This document shows positions 1 through 36,900 of a DNA stretch of 64,000 nt, in pieces. Under the pieces are notes generated by a model. It was not told where the DNA came from. It saw nothing but the letters and a program-made list of their open reading frames with translations, and ran no database searches. The stretch's first letter is position 1. The number at the start of each line of letters is the position of its first letter. Source of the stretch: Plotosus lineatus (Eukaryota > Chordata > Actinopteri > Siluriformes > Plotosidae); the NCBI GenBank assembly GCA_024760905.1, contig CM045750.1, positions 10,596,919 to 10,660,918 on the forward strand, written 5' to 3'. Made by a program: the position numbers and the translations under genes.

Positions 1-275
1 GGCGGCATGGTGTTGTAGTGGTTAGCAAGTCCACCTCAAGAAGCAAGAAGGTCCTAGGTTCAAGTCCTGCGCTCAGCAAAGATGTTTCTGTGTAGAGTTT
101 GCATGCTTGTGTTGGTTTCCTTTCATGGGCCAAAAGATGTGAATGTGAATGGTTGTGCCTGTGTCATTGTGATAGACTGGAGAAGCTGTTCAGGGTGTAC
201 CTCACCTTTGCCCAGAGTCGGCTGAGATTGATCATCAACCGTCAGCCTCCCATCAACCCTAATAGGATTAAATAA
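1..275 (+). mobile_element. Family A tRNA-like dispersed repeat
   Basis: Starts at the window edge with the head GGTGTTGTAGTGGTTAGCAA and a B-box-like GGTTCAAGTCC (57-67). It continues through the usual GTGTAGAGTTTGCATGCT and GATAGACTGG blocks to a tail ending AACCCTAATAGGATTAA and a (GAAT)n run. Polymerase III-type SINE, not a functional tRNA. Family A recurs throughout the window. Confidence 0.75.
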
Positions 276-598
276 TTCAACAAATGAATGAATGAATGAA
301 ATAATTCAGCAGATCATTATACGAAATCACAATAATTCAATGTAAGGCATTTTACTATAAATTCTTTACTTATAGAAACATCAACAATTTTACATAAATT
401 ACACTTTCATACAAGTAGAATATTCTGATTACATATACAGTAAACTCACTACATGTTTATTAAAATTAAAGAAAGGCTGTGCTATCGGACTGCTTCTAAA
501 ATTCCACGCATCTTCTATATGATTTGTAAAATGAACCTTTTGTGATTTTTTTTTTTTTTTTTTTAATCCAATGCATGAACCTCATCAAGGCTTCGTCG

Positions 599-599
599 G

Positions 600-632
<33 letters not shown>

Positions 633-650
633 GGTATATATGTATATAAA
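599..650. repeat. (TA)n / (TATG)n microsatellite
   Basis: Uninterrupted TA run followed by TATG repeats, in the downstream flank of tmem135. Confidence 0.9.
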
Positions 651-890
651 TTTACATTAGAGTTCACCTCTTAAATGTCTTCAGAATGCCAATATGTACG
701 TATACTAACAAAAATTTTAATTCCACTGCAGAGGAAACCCTGATTCCTATTACACAACACGGGCCTGATACACATGAACTCATACACGGTGAGTACAAAG
801 TCCAGATTGTTCTATAGAATATAGTTAGTGTTGCGTCTCCTTTTTTCTTGAGGCAGTTTAAAATTCTGTAATTAACGCATTATGTCAGCT

Positions 891-896
891 TTTATT
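891..896 (-). terminator. tmem135 poly(A) signal AATAAA
   Basis: Reads AATAAA on the minus strand, about 205 nt beyond the tmem135 stop codon at 1101-1103. No closer canonical signal is seen, so cleavage is expected near 870-880. Confidence 0.6.
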
Positions 897-1100
897 AATT
901 TAAATATGACCAAAGATTATGGTTTCTAAACCACAAATCTGGCAACATCTCAATCAGCTAAAGAAATGGTTCAATTTATGAGTGGAGATGATGGAGTAAT
1001 ACTGCCTTTGGCCAATGCTAGAGCGTCCAAAGCAATACCGTTCACATTATTTGTTAAAAGATGCCGTCTGGGGTGTCGCTACAGTCATCTCCATGGCTCA

Positions 1101-25312
<24,212 letters not shown>

Positions 25313-25658
25313 TTAGTTTCAATATGAATTTTACATGTGCAAGCTAAATGTCCAACAATATACAACTCCTTACTAAGTTGCCGAACAGGTGAACCCTGCT
25401 AGGGTCACGGGGAGGCTGGAGCCTATCTCTGGGCAATGAAAGGGGACACCCTTGCCAATCCCTCATATGGCCAACACACACACACACACACACAGGAGCA
25501 ATTTGGAACATCAAATAAGCCCAAATTGCATGCTTTTGGACTTTGAGAAGAAACCAGACCACCCAGAGATAACCTCCACAAGTACAGGGCAAAAACTCCA
25601 CAAGAAACACCTGTGCCAAGTCCAGGACTCAAAACTAATACCTTTGTGCCTCGAGGTG

Positions 25659-25975
25659 GGGCCTGTGGTGTAGTGGTTAGAGTGCTGGGCTCATGATCAG
25701 GAGGTTGTGATTTCAAATCCCACTGAGACCTCCACTGTGTTAAGACCCCTGGGCAATGTCTCAACCACAAGTGTGCCTCTGTTCACCCAGCAGTATAAAT
25801 GGGTACCAGTAAAAATATACTGGGAAGGTAACCTGTGATGGAGGTAACCTGTGATGGACTAGCGTCCCATCCAGGAGGAGTTGAACTCCTGGTTGCTTCA
25901 CGCTACGGAAACCGGGGAGAAGCACCGGCCTGATGAGCCACTAGGCTCGGGTGTAAAAACCCAACAGACTTACCT
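25659..25975 (+). mobile_element. Family B tRNA-like SINE, full length
   Basis: Head GCCTGTGGTGTAGTGGTTAG, GTGATTTCAAATCCCACTGA (B box), middle TATAAATGGGTACCAGTAAA, end CTAGGCTCGGGTGTAAAAAC. Other copies: 39462, 50522, 53792. Confidence 0.8.
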
Positions 25976-26027
25976 TGTGCTTCGAGGCGAACATAACTAC
26001 TGTGCCACCCAAAGCTTGAATTACAGA

Positions 26028-26115
26028 CACTCCCCGACTTACGTTTTTAATTGGTTACGGACAGCCGAACTAAGTTGAAAGTGAACGCAAGTTGTTACAG
26101 TGACGTATGACGTAT
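26028..26115 (+). mobile_element. MITE terminal fragment
   Basis: ACACTCCCCGACTTACG then TTGGTTACGGACAGCCGAAC resembles the ends of the 'out-of-CCCGACTTACG' type of fish MITE. No second end found. Confidence 0.35.
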
Positions 26116-26687
26116 GATGCTCATACTGCACGATACATCCATAAATACCATTACCGTATCTCATAAAACACCCCTAAATCAATTATTATAAACATAACAT
26201 TGTAAAATAATATCAAATATCTCAACTAATATCAATATTAATTTCAAATAAGTCACTTATTTATACCGAGTCACTTTACATGAAGCTTAAAACAGCCAAT
26301 CAACACTTACAATATGTGAGGCGCTCAAAACCCAAAGTAGTGTACTTGCTGTGGGTTATATGGACTTCTGGTCTTTCAAGTGAGCAAGGGTGCCGTTGAA
26401 CTTGTTTAGAACTCAGACTGCACTGATGTGAATCACCAGCAGAGCGGAGAGTTCTTTCTTTTCTGGATTCGGGTTTTCATTCATTTTACAACTCTCTTTG
26501 TTTAACAGAGTATGCATGGTAGATTGCGCTGATCCGAGCAAATAGTTAATTCATCTCTGTGTATGAGACTTGCACCCATGCTAGTAGGCTTACGCTTCTG
26601 ACCAACCATATTTGCTTCGGGTTACAAAAGTCCACAAAGATCACAGAGACAACGTCTGAACACAAGGGTAACACGCTATAATATATA

Positions 26688-26689
<2 letters not shown>

Positions 26690-26718
<29 letters not shown>

Positions 26719-26780
26719 CTGAACTGGGAAGGAGGGGCACGTTCAAGTCTGTCGTTTCTAAACAATGGACGCAGCATCAT
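26690..26780 (+). mobile_element. Short family F fragment beside (TA)n
   Basis: CTGAACTGGGAAGGAGGGGC then TAAACAATGGACGCAGC matches the interior of family F (20240-20290). The neighbouring parts are absent. Confidence 0.6.
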
Positions 26781-27326
26781 TACATGATTGTGTCATTATG
26801 TCAGTGTACAACATAAGTACTGTACGTCTAAACTCAAAATTTGACTTTTTTTTTAATTCCTCTATAATCACCTGAAGAGAGAGGATGGTTTCACCACCCC
26901 TCGAAACAGATCTGTCGTGATAAATGGAGTTTCAATAGAAAGTCTTTGTCCTGTCCCTTTATTTTTATTATTTTTATTGTTATTTGCTCTACCAAAAAGT
27001 ATCGAGCACTCTCCTACGGAAGGATCTACTCAGAAAATCCTCTACATATACATTATATATATGAATGAATGAATGAGAAATACATTACAGTTGAAAATGT
27101 AGTCTGGCTGGTTATACAACTATAAGTCCTCAATAATTGTAGGGTAGAGTGTTAATATCACCATCAGTGAAAAGCCATGTCTGTTCCACCCTCCCTGTTT
27201 GGTGGTGGTATTGTGATAGGGATAGGCAATGTTTCATGGGCGGGAACTTGGTACAGCTTAATTCAAGAGAGAAAATGGGGGAAAACAGAAATCAAATAAA
27301 ATAAGTCAAAACAAATAATTACTGAC

Positions 27327-27431
27327 CAAGTCTGGTTGAATTCCAATGAGTGGTGGAGTAGGAGTAGCTGACAGAAGTGTGAAGATGACACCATACGCGA
27401 GATGACTCTTGTGATCCCCATGTGTCACTTT
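27327..27431 (-). other. Unassigned exon-like segment (35 open codons)
   Basis: On the minus strand, acceptor TGCTAG and donor GTCAGT bracket exactly 105 nt, open in phase 0. It encodes a hydrophobic stretch HLAYGVIFTLLSATPT followed by PPLIGIQPDL, looking like one membrane segment. It sits between cct8 and tmem135. I do not recognise the family and see no partner exons, so it may be a relic of a lost gene, a transposon fragment or chance. Confidence 0.25.
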
Positions 27432-27721
27432 CTAGCAGGCAACACATATTTTTCAAAACTTTATAAGTGTACACAAAAAATGGAGTTGAAACTATTTTCT
27501 CTTATAACCTGAAGAGGTGCGATTATGGCCTGAAATTTACCATAGAAACAGTAACGCCCTTAGCGTATCTGCCTTTGAATCACTAGTGGGCTCGAGGTTA
27601 TGATCACATAACCGTCACGTTTTAATTCAAGTATGACCCACTTAAAGTAAAAAGCAATTCAAATAAAGAGGAAAAAATATATATCAGTCAACACTCAAAC
27701 ACAATGACAGATCAAGTGCCA

Positions 27722-27727
27722 TTTATT
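27722..27727 (-). terminator. cct8 distal poly(A) signal AATAAA
   Basis: AATAAA on the minus strand, about 145 nt past the 15b stop codon. It is followed by a CACTTGATCTGTCATTG segment and then a T/G-rich run, as expected at a cleavage site. Confidence 0.65.
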
Positions 27728-27869
27728 GGGACCCACAAAAATGACAAATGAGTCTTTTCTATTCACATAACTGAATGAAAAGCACACTCTAAACTCAAAA
27801 ACATATAAAACAGGTGCTGATATTAAATAAAGAGCAAAACGTTGAACTGGTGGAACAGGACATGCCACT

Positions 27870-27941
27870 TCATTCATCATCATCCCAGTCCTTCTTCTCC
27901 TGTGGGGCTTTGGGTCCTCCTGCTGGTTTGGCCATGATGAT
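27870..27941 (-). CDS. cct8: cct8 terminal exon 15b (distal, canonical-type tail)
   Basis: Acceptor TACAG, phase 0, encoding 23 residues plus TGA: IIMAKPAGGPKAP followed by QEKKDWDDDE. The KKDWDDD ending matches the human CCT8 C-terminus (GKKDWDDDQND), so this is the ancestral-type terminal exon. It lies about 1.9 kb downstream of 15a in transcript direction and has its own poly(A) signal. Confidence 0.92.
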   Translation of the reverse strand: MIMAKPAGGPKAPQEKKDWDDDE

Positions 27942-30900
27942 CTGTACAAGATGACAACACAATTTTACCACACTGACAGAGAGACGTGGTGGAACCCTAT
28001 AGAACGGTTAGTCTGTGTCTGTTAACCACACCGAACAGAAAAAAGAGCTTCAACTCATGCAACATGCAGCCTTCCTGTACAGTGACATCACATTCAACTC
28101 CAATTCACACAGTGACAGATGTTAGCATGGTGCTATTTTTACTATGTACGAAATCGCTCACGGATTCACTACCCCTTAATTACTAGGTATGACACGGGTG
28201 TCAAACCTTTTACTGAGGGCTGCGTCACTATATCACAGGGTCATAAAAAAATGTAAAAATAAATAAATCACTCGACATCAATTCAAGAGTGATCAGTGTA
28301 GACATTTGTCCACTTTACATTTATTCACCTTCCTTTTCTGACAGCAATAAGATAGCTTCCAGTCTTCAGTCATGAAAGACTAGCAGTTTACTTAAAACGG
28401 GTTGCTGCCACCTAGAATATGGATTATAAATCAAGTTTCGTGTGAATTATCGATGCAAAACATATATGACGATGATATCCTTTGAAAGCTCTCACAGGCT
28501 ATGAATAGGTGGAGAGGATTCGAGTTTGCGACCCTGTGATACAGGCAATTTAATCCATTCATTCATTTTCTGTAACCGCTTAATCCTAATTAGGGTCGCG
28601 GGGAGGCTGGCGCCCATCCCAGCCTACTCCGGGGAGAGGGTAGAGTACACCCTGGACAGCTCGCCAGCCATCGCATGGCAGAAACATGCTAACGGCTTTA
28701 CAGCTACTCTTGTCGAAAGTCAGCAATGGTTCTTTTACATCTCACGCTAAAGACAGTGAGAGACATGGCGGGCCTTTGATAACCCAGTTAGCCGCACTGG
28801 GGAGGGGGACGGTGACAACCCATTGAGAGTGGCGCTTGAACCCCCAACCTTAGGATCAGTGATCCAAGACCTCTACCTCCAGGCCACCACTGCCAAGAGG
28901 CAATTGAATGCAGACGGGTATACAATGAGCTTGACGATGAAGTGTTAAAGCACTTTCAGACATTACTCATCGGTGCAGTAAATTACATAACGCAATAAGT
29001 CAATCAATGCTAATTGATCAGGTGGATCATCTGCAAGAAACTCAGCTGAACTCCTTTAATTAAATCTCAATAGGTTTTGGTCAATTTCTTCCCCTGCAAC
29101 TTTATTTTTCATATTATATGTCACTCCATTTTGGCATATTTTTTATTCTCTGTTTTGTTCTTAATAAACCACTCCACTGAGTGTTTGTAATGTGTTATAC
29201 ACTCTGCATTAATGCTTTTCAAGTTTCATATGAAAGAACAAAAATAAGTGAATACCTTTTAAGCTCAGATTACTGCTGTTTGTGTTGTGATGTGCTGCCC
29301 TTATCTCACACCTCTTGTTATAGTGAAGAACGCAATGCATGATGGTACATACTACCTGGTTAGTGACCATCAGTTGTACACTACTTATGATGTACACATT
29401 AAACGCATTATATAGTAGATAACAATTCTCACTATGTATATAGACACACCACTACTAAACTCTGAGCTCACTAAAAAGTGCACTACATAGAGGGAGTAGG
29501 GAACAATTTCGGACACAGGGTTAGTGTAAACCAAGTGCACGTTCACGTGTCAATACAATGATTATTACAATGATTATTACATCCATTGTACAATCAATGG
29601 ACAACTCAGTCAAATGCTTCACTTCATTAAAGTAAAATAAAACAATTCTCCTAAATCCAATGCGATAACATTTTCCCATGGCTGGATCTCCTCTTAAATA
29701 AATTCATTTTACTAGAACTAGGGTGCAGTTAAGAGTAAGCGTGTTCATGCAATCCTACCCAGCATTCTGACATTCGGGTGATTAACCACACAAAGGAATT
29801 GGGCACCTGTCCCCTTTCTGGGGTTTATGATCAATGATGTGTGTCAAATTTGTCAGGTTCTTCATCCCACTCGTCTTTGTCCCAGTGGCCTTGCTGTTTG
29901 GGAGCTTTGGGACCCCCAGCCGGTTTCGCCATTATGATCTGACAGTACATGTTGTGAAAAATCCACAAAACCAGTGATGTCATTTCCCAGATTGTTCTAC
30001 TCTATAAATGCTAATTCAATAAATTCAGTGAAATGTGGATCAAAATGAAACTCGTGGGATTCTGAAAGTGCTGTATAAAAGGAAGCACTTTGAACTATAC
30101 GACCGTTCCTTGATCCTACTACAGTGCTTCTCAAATAGTGTGGTGCGGGATGATGCCGGGGAGAGCGCGGTGTGATGCCGGGGAGGGAGCGTATGACCCT
30201 GGGGAACATGCTTCTCTGGAATTGTGGACGAGAATTAAGGGTAATTGCACCTCCACTCCAGTAGTTGGCAGTGGCGCTCTCATTGTCGGCGGTTTTTAGC
30301 AGGAGCAAACGATATGAAGTGCAGTAAACAACATGAGAAAATTTGTAACAGGAACGAAGAGAAAAGTGGAGAGAGACGGAGATATTAAGAGATAAATAAG
30401 TTGAACGAGTTTAAATAATGATGTTTTTTTTTTTTTATTTCAGGCACATTGGTGCACTTTAAATATTTTCTGTTAGAGATTAAAAAGCAATGTTAATGAA
30501 GTTTTTCTTTATTGTAAGTTGAACTATATTTCTTTCTTTTTTTGTTTTTAATGTTAATAAAGATACAATGTTATGCAGAGGTGTACTAATAATTTTATAG
30601 ACAAATAATACTATTTTATAGTCGTGTGCAGGGCGGTGGGGTGTGCGTGAATTGTTTTTGTCTTCGGGGGGGGCATAGAAAATAATTGAGAAGCACTGTC
30701 CTAGTACAATTAAAGTTTCCCATTCAATTCCAGGTATATTAAATGAGGATGAAATACAATGGTCTCTCTTGGAAAGTAAATGGAATAGTCCACAATGTTG
30801 TTCTCTTGTACAAAACATCTCCTGCACCGGGCTAACATTAAGCCTGTGAGCACAGGTGGTTTCACCAGGAAACCTTTATATTTATCCAAAATAAACTGAT

Positions 30901-33900
30901 AATGGAAGATAAAACACATTAACTTGTGCACAGGCCTCTTTAGGTCCAGAACAGAAATAAAACCTGAAAAATATTTTTTGTTTCACCTCATAACTGAAGA
31001 GGAAGCACAATACAGTCATCCCTTGCCACGTCGCAATTTGAACTTCGAGGTCTTGGTACATCGCGGTATTTTAATAATAATAAAAAAAAAATAAAAAAAA
31101 AAAACACAAAAAATTCAAAATCCATGCTGAAACTTGCATGTAAGCAAGCGGAAGGCAGGGACCCAAGGCAGGCTGCGTCTGTTGTTTACAAACAACAGAC
31201 TGAAGTGTCCTTCCTCCCCAGTCCAGGCAGGGACTGCCCACTCAACTCAATCTTGTAAGCTGATTGGCTTAGATGCGTGACACTGTTGCCTCGCACATTC
31301 CCGTGGGATTTTTTGTGATCTTATAGTATTTGTGAACGTCCTGCACCGCGGAGAAGAGCTATTGTCAGAGGTTAATACAGTACTTAATTTAAATTCTATT
31401 TAAATATTAATACATTACAGTATTTACATATGCATATAACTGTACAATATCAAGAAGTGTATATTAAACGTTATAGACGTGAAAACATATAGAAATGAGA
31501 CAACATGGTAGAAATGAGAGGGGCATTCCTACTTCGCTGTTTTTCGAATATTGCAGCCAGGTCTGGTCTACATTATCCGCGATATTCAAGGGATGACTGT
31601 AATACTGTCAAACTCTTGTGTGGATGAATACTGTCGACGATTAATCAGTATAAAATGGCAGCTGACCTGATCAACCCGGAGGATAGTGATGGCAGCATTT
31701 GTGGCCAGTTTGATGCCCCAATGTTTGACCAGGTATGGATCCATGATGCCTGCCTCCAGCATGTCCTTTACCGCAGGTCCTTCCCCCTAGAAAACAAAAT
31801 AAAACACAACATATAACCAACAGGAGACAAAAAATAAATCAAAACAAAAAGGTCTTTTGTTTCGCCTCCTGATTGCACTCACCTCGATATCGAAGCCCAT
31901 GTTTTTGTTTCCCTCGTGGTGAACAGCGTACAGCTTGGAGATCAGCTCGTTACCCTTCACGCCTGAATTTTCTCCCAAAGCTCGTGGTAAAGCCTCAAAA
32001 GCCTCAGCAAATTTCTTAATAGAGTACTGCTCAAGACCTGGGCAAGACTGGCAAAACATACCAACATATTATGAGAAGCATGGGACGGGGGGGGGGACGA
32101 CACACACAACCCGCTTCATTCATTTTTAAAATTAATAACAGTACTGAGGCCTGATATAACCTAAGAAGCAGTTTTGGAACCAAAAGGTTGCTGGTTCAGT
32201 TCCCAAATTATTCCCGACCCTAATTAGGATTAAGCGGTTACAGAAAATGAATGATTGAATGATGAACTGATGAACAAGGCAACAAGAATATAAAAACACA
32301 AAGCCAGAGACTTGATACTGGATCAGATCAGAATTTTTCTCTGAAGGCAAGGCTGATGTCGCTGCAAAGTCCTCGAAAAGGGACGCTGAAGAAACAATCC
32401 AGAGAGCTCATCCGAGCCTGAGCTGAGTAACTGTTTCAGTTGTACCTCACCTTACGATAGTCCCCGCAAACGAAAAATCCAGGTTACAAAAAACATTTTC
32501 CAAAAGGTTTTGTTTCTGTATACGAAACAAGTTCTCCTTACGAGATGCGCCATTTAAACAATGCACCAGCTGCATCGCCCCACTGGCCTCCCATTGGCTA
32601 GGAGGGATGACGCAGCTCCCTCCCATTGGCTATTATGGAGCTACATCTCCCAGAATGCTTTTTGTGTAAAGGACAGAGTTACTGTTGTGTCATGAGTTTT
32701 TTTGTGTGCTCATTGCTTTATTTTTTGACTCAGGCTTTTAACCTTCCACAAACATTTGTAAGATTATAACTCTGCTAAGAAAACATGGTCAACATGGTAA
32801 CATCTACAGAAAGATATATCAAATATATCAAATATAAGCATGAAATAAGATTAAACATTATCCTGAGGTACACTTAATACTAGGCTCCTGCAGAGGGGGG
32901 CGTGGCTGGGGAAGAGAACTAGAAGATACATTTCTGAACTCCTGCCAAAAGTTTCAAAGAAGAAACAAATTGACTCCAGTATTATAATGAACTGGATAAA
33001 AGTGAAACTCTAAATCTAATCAGATCCCCTGTGCTGTGCTTGAGAGGAACCAGGATTTTAAACACGGAAGCTGATCAGTTCAATTGTCCAGTTGTAGTGT
33101 CGCCTGTGTGTGTGTGTGTGAGAGAGTGCAAGAGAATATGCTTTCAATTAGACTGAGCTTAAGAGCATCATTACACCACACGGTCAGTTATGTAATGACT
33201 CAGAGAGACAGAGACAAAGAGAGAGAGAGATTGTATACAGTACAAACTCGTATAGGTTACTTATACAAGATTTAAACATACGTTCCCCTCTAAAGAATGC
33301 CCTGTAACAACTTACGATCAAATTCATCAAACAAACGGCCGTCTGGAACCTAACTCGTTCGTAATCTGGGGAGCGTCTGTATACTACAACTCAATGGTGC
33401 AATCTGATTAATCAGCCGTCTCATAATAAATAAAATCATTATTCTGAGTGGATAATGCTTGAAATTCTGTGTGTCACAGCACTCGAGCATACCAAAACAC
33501 CTTAACATTTGTTTCATTACTCTACTTTTGTTGCAGAACAAGGCTAGCAAAACAGCAATTAGCCTAGAAATTCCGGGTGATCAACACCCTCACGAAAAGT
33601 CGATTTAGATTGGCGCCAACTTCCCCCTGATGCTATACAGGAAAACAGGAAGATCATGGGGATAACATGGAGCAATAACGGGGTCGAGGTAGTTAATAAA
33701 CACTCTGTATTCTGAATCCTTTTTTCATAAAAATGAGATTATTTCAGAGTTATTTACTCTAAATATTTTAAGCCTATTTAAGTTACCTGATGTCAATGAT
33801 AAGACCAAAAAAAAAGTCAAGAATTATTTGAAGGTTTTCCACAAATCAACACAAATTTCCAGAAATCTTTTTTTTTTTAAGAATAATAATGTCTTCACTG

Positions 33901-36900
33901 AGAGACACTGAACCAATCAGATCGCATTGTTCCCATACGTTATATATTTCAGCAGACCTGAGTCAGCTATAACGATAAAGACTATTTTATATTTCTGTTG
34001 ATAAGACTATTAATGATCAAATCCTCCACTAATCGTCTACTAATCCTCCAAGCTCACTTAAAAATAGATTCTTAAAAATTTTCCTTTTAAGTGCAAGCCG
34101 CAGTTCATGTCCAAGAATAGATATTCTGTATTACACTGACATGCCCATGAGAATGTTGGGAGAAGAAAAGAACATTACAATTTGTACATCAATACATTTA
34201 TGTTTCTTCGCAATGCTTTTTACCTCTCCGTAGGACGTAATCTGTTTAGCCAGTTCAATTTCGGTCGCACCAGCACCAGGACACAGCCGTTTGTCCTATA
34301 AATAAAAACAAATAAATTAACAATGTGTTGAGATATAGGTTTAGTTTTAGCCATAAAATGACAAAATATGTATTCAAATATCTGCGCACACGTACCCTGA
34401 CAAGGACCTTAAACGTGTTTACTCCGTCATCGATGGCTCGTTCTATGTCGTCCATCAGGTTGTCGGTCGAGCCTCGGATCACCAGGGTAGAAATGGCTCC
34501 TTCTTCTTTCTCTGTTATTAAAGATAAACACAATAAATCACACATCCACACACACATCCACATTAACATACACACAAAATTCAAAAGGGTTGGTATGACA
34601 TCATGATGATAACGTGGGTTCTGAACAACATCTGTATAACTGAGCAAGCAGAACTGATTAAAAACACAATGAAGGTACACTTTAATACTACTTGTCCAAG
34701 TGTGGGTAGAGTCTGCTCTGTCCGAGTCTCATACCAACAACAATCAGGAAAATAAAGAGCACAATGATCACAGATGATCGATGATTGAACTAATGAGCAT
34801 CGATATATAGATTTAGGCACTGACTCAAAGTGGAGCTCACCATGTGACCTTTACAAATTGTACTGTGCAGTTCAAAATAAAAAGGTCAGTTATTAAACCC
34901 GTCATCAGACCAATTTTTTTTTTCCTGGACACCAGTGGATCACCAAACTATGATTCCCAATACAAAAACTCCACAGTTATGCAGATAGTTGTTTCCCCCA
35001 CCTGCCCCAAAAACACAGATTGAGTGCAATGCTTGTTTGGCTTCCACATCCCTTTTATGGGTTTGCACTATATGTGCCTGCTCTGCTCTGCTCGGATTGG
35101 CGTTTGTAAAATGTGGAGGATTATTAAAAGTTCCACACCAAACCCTAGATGATGAGTCTAGCCATACCATTCAAAGCCTTTGTCCGGATTAGTTGAAAAT
35201 CAAGATGTCTATATTTTTATAGTATTGTGTGCACTCAGCTAACAAAAATCGACTGTCATGTGTGTTTTAATAGCAAAGTAAATAACCTCACCATGTTTGA
35301 ACACAACAACCTGGGTGTCTCCGACTTCAGACAGGAAAACGCTGTTACAGTGTCCCATTTCCTCTGGAGTAGGAACAGTCTGGCAACACAAAAGGTTTAT
35401 TCTACCACCAAAGATCAGGATAAAAATGCATGATTTCAGTGCCGACTAAAATAACACCTTACCATTTTTGGCAATGCTACGGCACCAACCGTTTTGCACA
35501 ACCTTCTGAGGTCCCATTTGGAATTCAGCCTTGATGCACACACACACACACAGTATTTTTAATTTACACAGATAAAACCATAAGGTAATTCTGTTCATGG
35601 TATGGTTGTTCCTGATAGAGAAGAGTAAAGTGATTTATTGAAGGATCTCACCGGACCACCATGAGTTGATACTTGTTGGCATAGTGTAATGCCATGTCTG
35701 CAACTTTGCCCCCAGTTACAACCACATTGGCTCCAGCATCAGCAATGGCCTTTACCTGAACCTCCATAAGGTTCTCCTCCCCTTTGCTGAAGTTCATCAG
35801 CTCATCTGCATTCTTTATCAGCACTGTGCCCTAAAAAAAAAAAAGTCCATACTAACATGTCGCTGCTTTTCTTAAATCAACAAGCAAATCCTTTACTAAC
35901 CAGAGAGACACTCAAATGCGACAGATTACTACTACTTATATTTATATTGAAGTATCCTCCCAGCGAACTCCTGATGAACATATTGTGTATTACAGAAAGG
36001 CTTTTTTTTTAATTATTTATTTCCCCTAATACTATCCCATAAACAGATCAATTACAAAATGTTACCGGCCATAACAGCATAGTTGGAATTGTTCTCACTT
36101 CTTTCAGTGTATGCTTTTGATTTGTTGTTTCGTAGCTACATAAATCTACAAGAACTTGACAGATTAAAAAATATTCAGAACAGCAATTTGCAATCAAAGG
36201 AGTCACTTTAGGTCAGCAAAATGGCCTACAATTGTTTATAATAGCTTGGTAGCAGTGCGATTTCCCAACAAGGGGCTCTGGATAATTACTTGAACCACAC
36301 CCTACTTTAAAAATAACGATTTAAAATACAGTAGGCCCTTGACTATTCGAGGTTTGAGTATTCACGGACTGCTGAGCAGCTCGCACGTGATTCAAATTCA
36401 GCCAATGGCTGTCCTCCTTCCTGCTGATTGGTTGAGGTGATGTAACGCCCCTTTTTCCTCATTCGCGCACAGGTTGGCAATGAGCCTTTTTTAGTGTTTT
36501 AATTACCAGTTAAGTTCTATGATGGCACTCAAATGCCTGCTAAGCACCAGAAAAAGGTAATGAGGTCGGATGTCTCTTCTGAAGAAATAAGACCTTTCTT
36601 AGTCACGCCATTGCTGAAGAGGAATAATCGTTTGAACTGTTGTAAAACACTCCACTATTAAAGTCTTTTTAAATTATTATTCCAGTACATGACCTAAGGT
36701 AATGTTTAAAATGTTTGTGTTATATTTTATTTATTGTGGTGTAGCATGTTTCTCATTTTGTTTTGTTTTTTCTCCAATTTATTACATTTCTTGTTCTTTT
36801 ATGTCCTTTTTGTTATAGTCTGTGTTTTGGGGGGACTTTGATTTTGGCGCTGTGCCTCTCACTATCTGTTTACTTCCTGAGGGGCGTGGCTGATTTGCTC

